From Myxococcales bacterium (GTDB lineage: Bacteria; Myxococcota_A; UBA9042), in NCBI GenBank assembly GCA_947491025.1, contig CANLIC010000016.1, positions 1 through 64,000 of the forward strand: a stretch of 64,000 nt of DNA, in the 5' to 3' direction. Below, one piece after another: positions 61,023 to 64,000 of the stretch. The notes below the pieces were generated by a model. It did no database searches, had not been told where the DNA came from, and worked only from the letters and a program-made list of their open reading frames with translations. The position numbers were made by a program, and so were the translations under genes. Positions within the stretch are counted from its first letter, which is position 1; each line of letters starts with the position of its first letter.

Positions 61023-62876
61023 CTAGCCCTGGACGAAGGAGGCGATGAGGCGCTGGACGTCGTTCATCATGACGACGACGAAGAGCAGCCCGAGGAAGGT
61101 CATGCCTGCGTAGGCGGCGATCATCCGGGTGCGGACGCTCACGGGCTCGCGCCGAACCGCTTCGATCGCCAGAAAGAGCAGGTGGCCGCCATCGGCGATC
61201 GGGATCGGCAACAGGTTGATGATCGCGAGGTTGACGGAGAGCCACACCATGATGTGGAAGAAGAAGCCCCAGCCGAGGTCCGCAGTGCGTGAGGCGAGTT
61301 GGGCCATGAAGATGGGGCCGCCGACCTCCTTGACCGGGAGATGGCCACGGAAGAGGCCGGCGACCGCAAGCACGGTCATGCGGAGCGCGTCGGCCATCGA
61401 TTCGCGGGTGTGCAGCAGCGCGTGACCGAGGCGGTCGACGTTCTCGACCTCTTCTGGCGGCTCGCTGCCTTGCAGGGCGCCGGCGCCGAAGTTCAGGCGC
61501 GGCCGCTCGTTGGCGTCGAGCGTCGCTTGCAGTTTGACCGGGACGTCCAGCTCGAAGAAGCCGGCCCGGAGCGCACCCTCGCGGCCCGGCGCGTCGGCGT
61601 AGACGCGCGCCAGCAGCGGTTCAGCTGGGGCCTTCGCGCCGGCGAGGGCGTCGCGATCGGCCGGGCGCAGCTCGCGGCGGATCCGCAGCTGGACGGGCTT
61701 TTCGAGGGCGGCGCGCAGTCGGGCCAACAGCTCGTCTGGGCTGAGGCCGCGGCTCTCGGGAGCGACTCGCACGTCGTCGTAGCCATGCTTGAGGCGGTCG
61801 AGCAGCGCGACAAAGCTCGGCGTCGGTTTGCCGTCGGCAGCCAGCAGTCGGTCGCCTGCCCGCAGGCCGGCACGCGCGGCGGGGCTGTCCTTCTCGACGT
61901 AGCCGATGGCGTTCTGCGCCGCGTGGAGCCCCAAGTCTTCGGCCGACGAAGCCGGCAACGTCACTTCGCGGTGGGCGGTGGTGCGGTGCAGGACGCCGTC
62001 GTGGTTGCTGATGTCGTCCTTGGTCAAGGGCGCGTCGTGGCGCAATGGGGCAAGCGTCAGGCGCAGGGTGCCGCCGGGTCGGCTGCGCTTGGCCCCATCG
62101 AGCGCCGCGCGGAGCTGCCAGAAGGTGGCGATGGGGGCGCCGTCTACGGCGACCACGCGCTCGCCGCTGCGCACGCCTGCCGCAAACGCTGGCCCGCCGG
62201 CGTCGACAACGACGATGGACGCCTCGGCGTCGGGCGCGACTTGGACGCGGCCAACGGTGTCGACGACGCCCAGCTCGGCCATTTTGACTTCGCGGCGCGC
62301 CTCGGGCTGAACCTGAAAAACCTTGCGCTCGCCATCTCGGTCCACGACGACGCGGGTTTGCATCCCGGGGCGCGCTGTGATCGCGCTGCGGAAGGCGATG
62401 AAGCTGTGGACCTCTTCGCCCTCGACTTCGAGGACACGGTCGCCGCTGCGGAGGCCGGCGACGTCGGCGGGGCCGCCGGGCATCACCGTGCCGAGCCGGG
62501 TCGAGGCGACGCGGCCATCGACGATCAGGGAGCCGCCGAACAAGATCGCCATGGGCAGCAGCAAATTGGCGATGGGGCCGGCGGCGACGATCAACGTCCG
62601 TCGCCACACCGGCTTGGCCGAGAAGGAGTCGGGGTCAGGCGGTCCTTCGTCTTCCCCACCCATCGGGTCGTCGCCGAGCATCCGGACGAAGCCGCCCAGC
62701 GGGAGGGCCCGGATCGCATACTCCGTGCCGTTGCGCTCCCAGGCGAAGACCACCGGGCCGAAGCCGATGGAGAACGAGAGGACCCGCACGCCCATCCAGC
62801 GCGCCACGATGTAGTGGCCGAGCTCATGGAAGAGCACCAGCGGGACGAGGAGCAGCAGGAAGTAGACGATGAACAT
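61023..62876 (-). CDS. rseP: RseP-type site-2 intramembrane metalloprotease with three PDZ domains
   Basis: A 617-residue membrane protease. The zinc site is HELGH at 17-21 in the first transmembrane helix, and the third ligand region is NLLPIPIADGGHLL near the C-terminus. PDZ domains lie between: AGLRSGDRVLEVEGEEV, AGVRSGERVVAVDGAPI and AGLRAGDRLLAADGKPT mark three copies, against two in E. coli RseP (450 residues). It cleaves membrane-bound substrates such as anti-sigma factors after a first cut. The open frame upstream is Arg-rich and not part of the family, so the ATG at 62876 is used, with AGGGAT before it. tsaB follows about 155 bp downstream. Confidence 0.9.
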   Translation of the reverse strand: MFIVYFLLLLVPLVLFHELGHYIVARWMGVRVLSFSIGFGPVVFAWERNGTEYAIRALPLGGFVRMLGDDPMGGEDEGPPDPDSFSAKPVWRRTLIVAAGPIANLLLPMAILFGGSLIVDGRVASTRLGTVMPGGPADVAGLRSGDRVLEVEGEEVHSFIAFRSAITARPGMQTRVVVDRDGERKVFQVQPEARREVKMAELGVVDTVGRVQVAPDAEASIVVVDAGGPAFAAGVRSGERVVAVDGAPIATFWQLRAALDGAKRSRPGGTLRLTLAPLRHDAPLTKDDISNHDGVLHRTTAHREVTLPASSAEDLGLHAAQNAIGYVEKDSPAARAGLRAGDRLLAADGKPTPSFVALLDRLKHGYDDVRVAPESRGLSPDELLARLRAALEKPVQLRIRRELRPADRDALAGAKAPAEPLLARVYADAPGREGALRAGFFELDVPVKLQATLDANERPRLNFGAGALQGSEPPEEVENVDRLGHALLHTRESMADALRMTVLAVAGLFRGHLPVKEVGGPIFMAQLASRTADLGWGFFFHIMVWLSVNLAIINLLPIPIADGGHLLFLAIEAVRREPVSVRTRMIAAYAGMTFLGLLFVVVMMNDVQRLIASFVQG

Positions 62877-63152
62877 CGCGATCCCTGGGCGTGGCGGAGG
62901 CCGTCCTCTGCTGCGCGCCCGCCGCGAGGATACAGGGAAAGGCAGTGGACGCCAGCCCCCTCGTGCTGCACAACCGCGCAGCGTGCCGCTGGATTCCCGG
63001 TGGTTGCGCCGACCCTGGAGGTTGATGGCGGGGCGTGAGCGCCGTACAGTCGAGCGTGTTGGTGGCTGCGCTGCCAGAGCGGGCCACCGTCGAGCGACCA
63101 CTACCGGTGGACGGCAGCGCCTCTGCGGCAAGCGACGCGAGACCGAGGAGCG

Positions 63153-64000
63153 ATGATGGTATCGGCATGGGAGTTGGGCCTGCAGACGCGCAAATCATGG
63201 TCACCGCGTTGCATCGGCGCGGCTGCGGTCGCGCTGCTGGGCGTCACGGCGGGCTGCGCCGACGTGGAGCCGACGGCTGAGCGTGGGGGCCTGCAGTTGC
63301 AGTTCGCCGCGTTGGCGCCGAGCGGATGTCTCACGAGCACGGCGGGCCGCAACAGCGTGCCGGAGACCGTGGCGACAGTCGTGGTGGCGATTCGTGCCGG
63401 GGACCTGCCGCCGCGGATCGAGCGAATCGGGCGCGCCAAGCTGATGAGCGCTGGGCAGTGGCTGATTCCCGACGTCAAGGCTGGCGTACCGATCGATGTG
63501 GAAGTCTGGGGCTGCGGCGCCGACAAGTCGGTCGGCTGGGCCGGACGGAGCAACGGACTCGAGGTCGAGGCGCAGAAGGAGGCGACCACGCAGGTGTTCT
63601 TGGCGCCGACTGCGGCGCTGGGCTGCACGGGTAGCGACGCCAAGAGCGTGACGGCCGGCGAGACGGATCACCTGCAGTCCGGCCGAAGCCTCAGCGCTGT
63701 CGCGGCGTTGGCAGGAGGTGACGTGGTCGTGGTCGGCGGCATCGGCAGCTGGAGCGGCAAAGATCGCAAAGGACTGGCGAGCCGTGACATCGACATCTTC
63801 GACCACAGGGTCGGCGCCTTTCACAAGGGACCGCAGCTTCAGTCGGCGCGCGTGTGGCACCACGCCATCGCGATTGGGCCACAGCAGGTGCTGGTCGTCG
63901 GCGGGGTCACCCAGGTGCAGCAGATCGGCGCGACGAACTTGCCCACGCCACTGCTGATGCCGGCGAAGCCGGATGACGCGGCGCCTTTGACCGCGGTGGA
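63153..64000 (+). CDS. Partial lipoprotein running off the right edge, Kelch-like repeats
   Basis: The frame is open from the ATG at 63153 to the end of the window (282 codons) without a stop. The signal peptide ends LLGVTAGC, a fair lipobox with Cys near residue 35. The next ~130 residues form a domain with several Cys. From about 190, GGDVVVVGGIGSW and QQVLVVGGVTQ, spaced by about 50 residues with RVWHHAIAIG between, look like Kelch or related beta-propeller repeats. GAGGAG stands just before two adjacent ATG codons. It is divergent from rseP across a 276-bp gap. Confidence 0.75.
   Translation, partial: MMVSAWELGLQTRKSWSPRCIGAAAVALLGVTAGCADVEPTAERGGLQLQFAALAPSGCLTSTAGRNSVPETVATVVVAIRAGDLPPRIERIGRAKLMSAGQWLIPDVKAGVPIDVEVWGCGADKSVGWAGRSNGLEVEAQKEATTQVFLAPTAALGCTGSDAKSVTAGETDHLQSGRSLSAVAALAGGDVVVVGGIGSWSGKDRKGLASRDIDIFDHRVGAFHKGPQLQSARVWHHAIAIGPQQVLVVGGVTQVQQIGATNLPTPLLMPAKPDDAAPLTAV

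Overview
The window is high-GC bacterial DNA, packed with genes on both strands and mostly in short operons with 4-base start/stop overlaps. Its content suggests a deltaproteobacterium in the broad sense, most likely a Myxococcota relative. The signs are several secreted or lipid-anchored Cys-rich proteins built from CDDGDPCT-type modules behind Asp/Ala-rich linkers, a TPR/poly-QN membrane protein, a DUF507 protein, an AsmA-like/GT51 fusion and a PqqD/radical SAM/HprK-like gene set. This placement is an inference from gene content. No rRNA, tRNA, CRISPR array or insertion sequence was recognised.

Left part (1-16246): a nitronate monooxygenase-like enzyme, a DUF423 membrane protein and a WS/DGAT-superfamily acyltransferase precede a phosphate-type two-component system. 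That system is a PhoB-like regulator overlapping a single protein that joins a soluble PhoR-like kinase to a PhoU domain. Next come a radical SAM protein, a DUF1513 protein, a bacterial PH-domain protein, SelO, a TPR protein with a Cys-rich lipoprotein, a putative envelope beta-barrel and a Gph-type phosphatase.

Middle part (16327-46983): two overlapping Cys-rich lipoprotein genes, a diacylglycerol-kinase-like enzyme, a degenerate beta-CASP-like protein, PlsB, DUF507, a GYF-domain membrane protein, a lipoprotein and the AsmA/GT51 fusion. A compact minus-strand set follows: an FHA/coiled-coil protein, a Ycf46-type AAA ATPase, Ycf35 (DUF1257), DUF2997 and an unknown protein. Beyond it lie a 1915-residue lipoprotein with nine ~97-residue Cys-rich modules, AlkC, an MFS transporter and a three-domain CDGSH iron-sulfur protein.

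Right part (47161-64000): LysM and CpoB-like envelope proteins lie downstream of the most interesting block (49399-59826, minus strand). In transcription order this block holds a PqqD-like chaperone, a 2377-residue Ig-like/FG-GAP lipoprotein, a 55-residue candidate precursor peptide, an HprK-like kinase, a radical SAM/SPASM enzyme and an S26-type (Ser/His) peptidase. The last four genes overlap each other. This looks like a system for a ribosomally made, post-translationally modified peptide (RiPP) with a giant surface protein embedded in it. The window ends with TsaB, a site-2 protease with three PDZ domains and the start of a lipoprotein that runs off the end.
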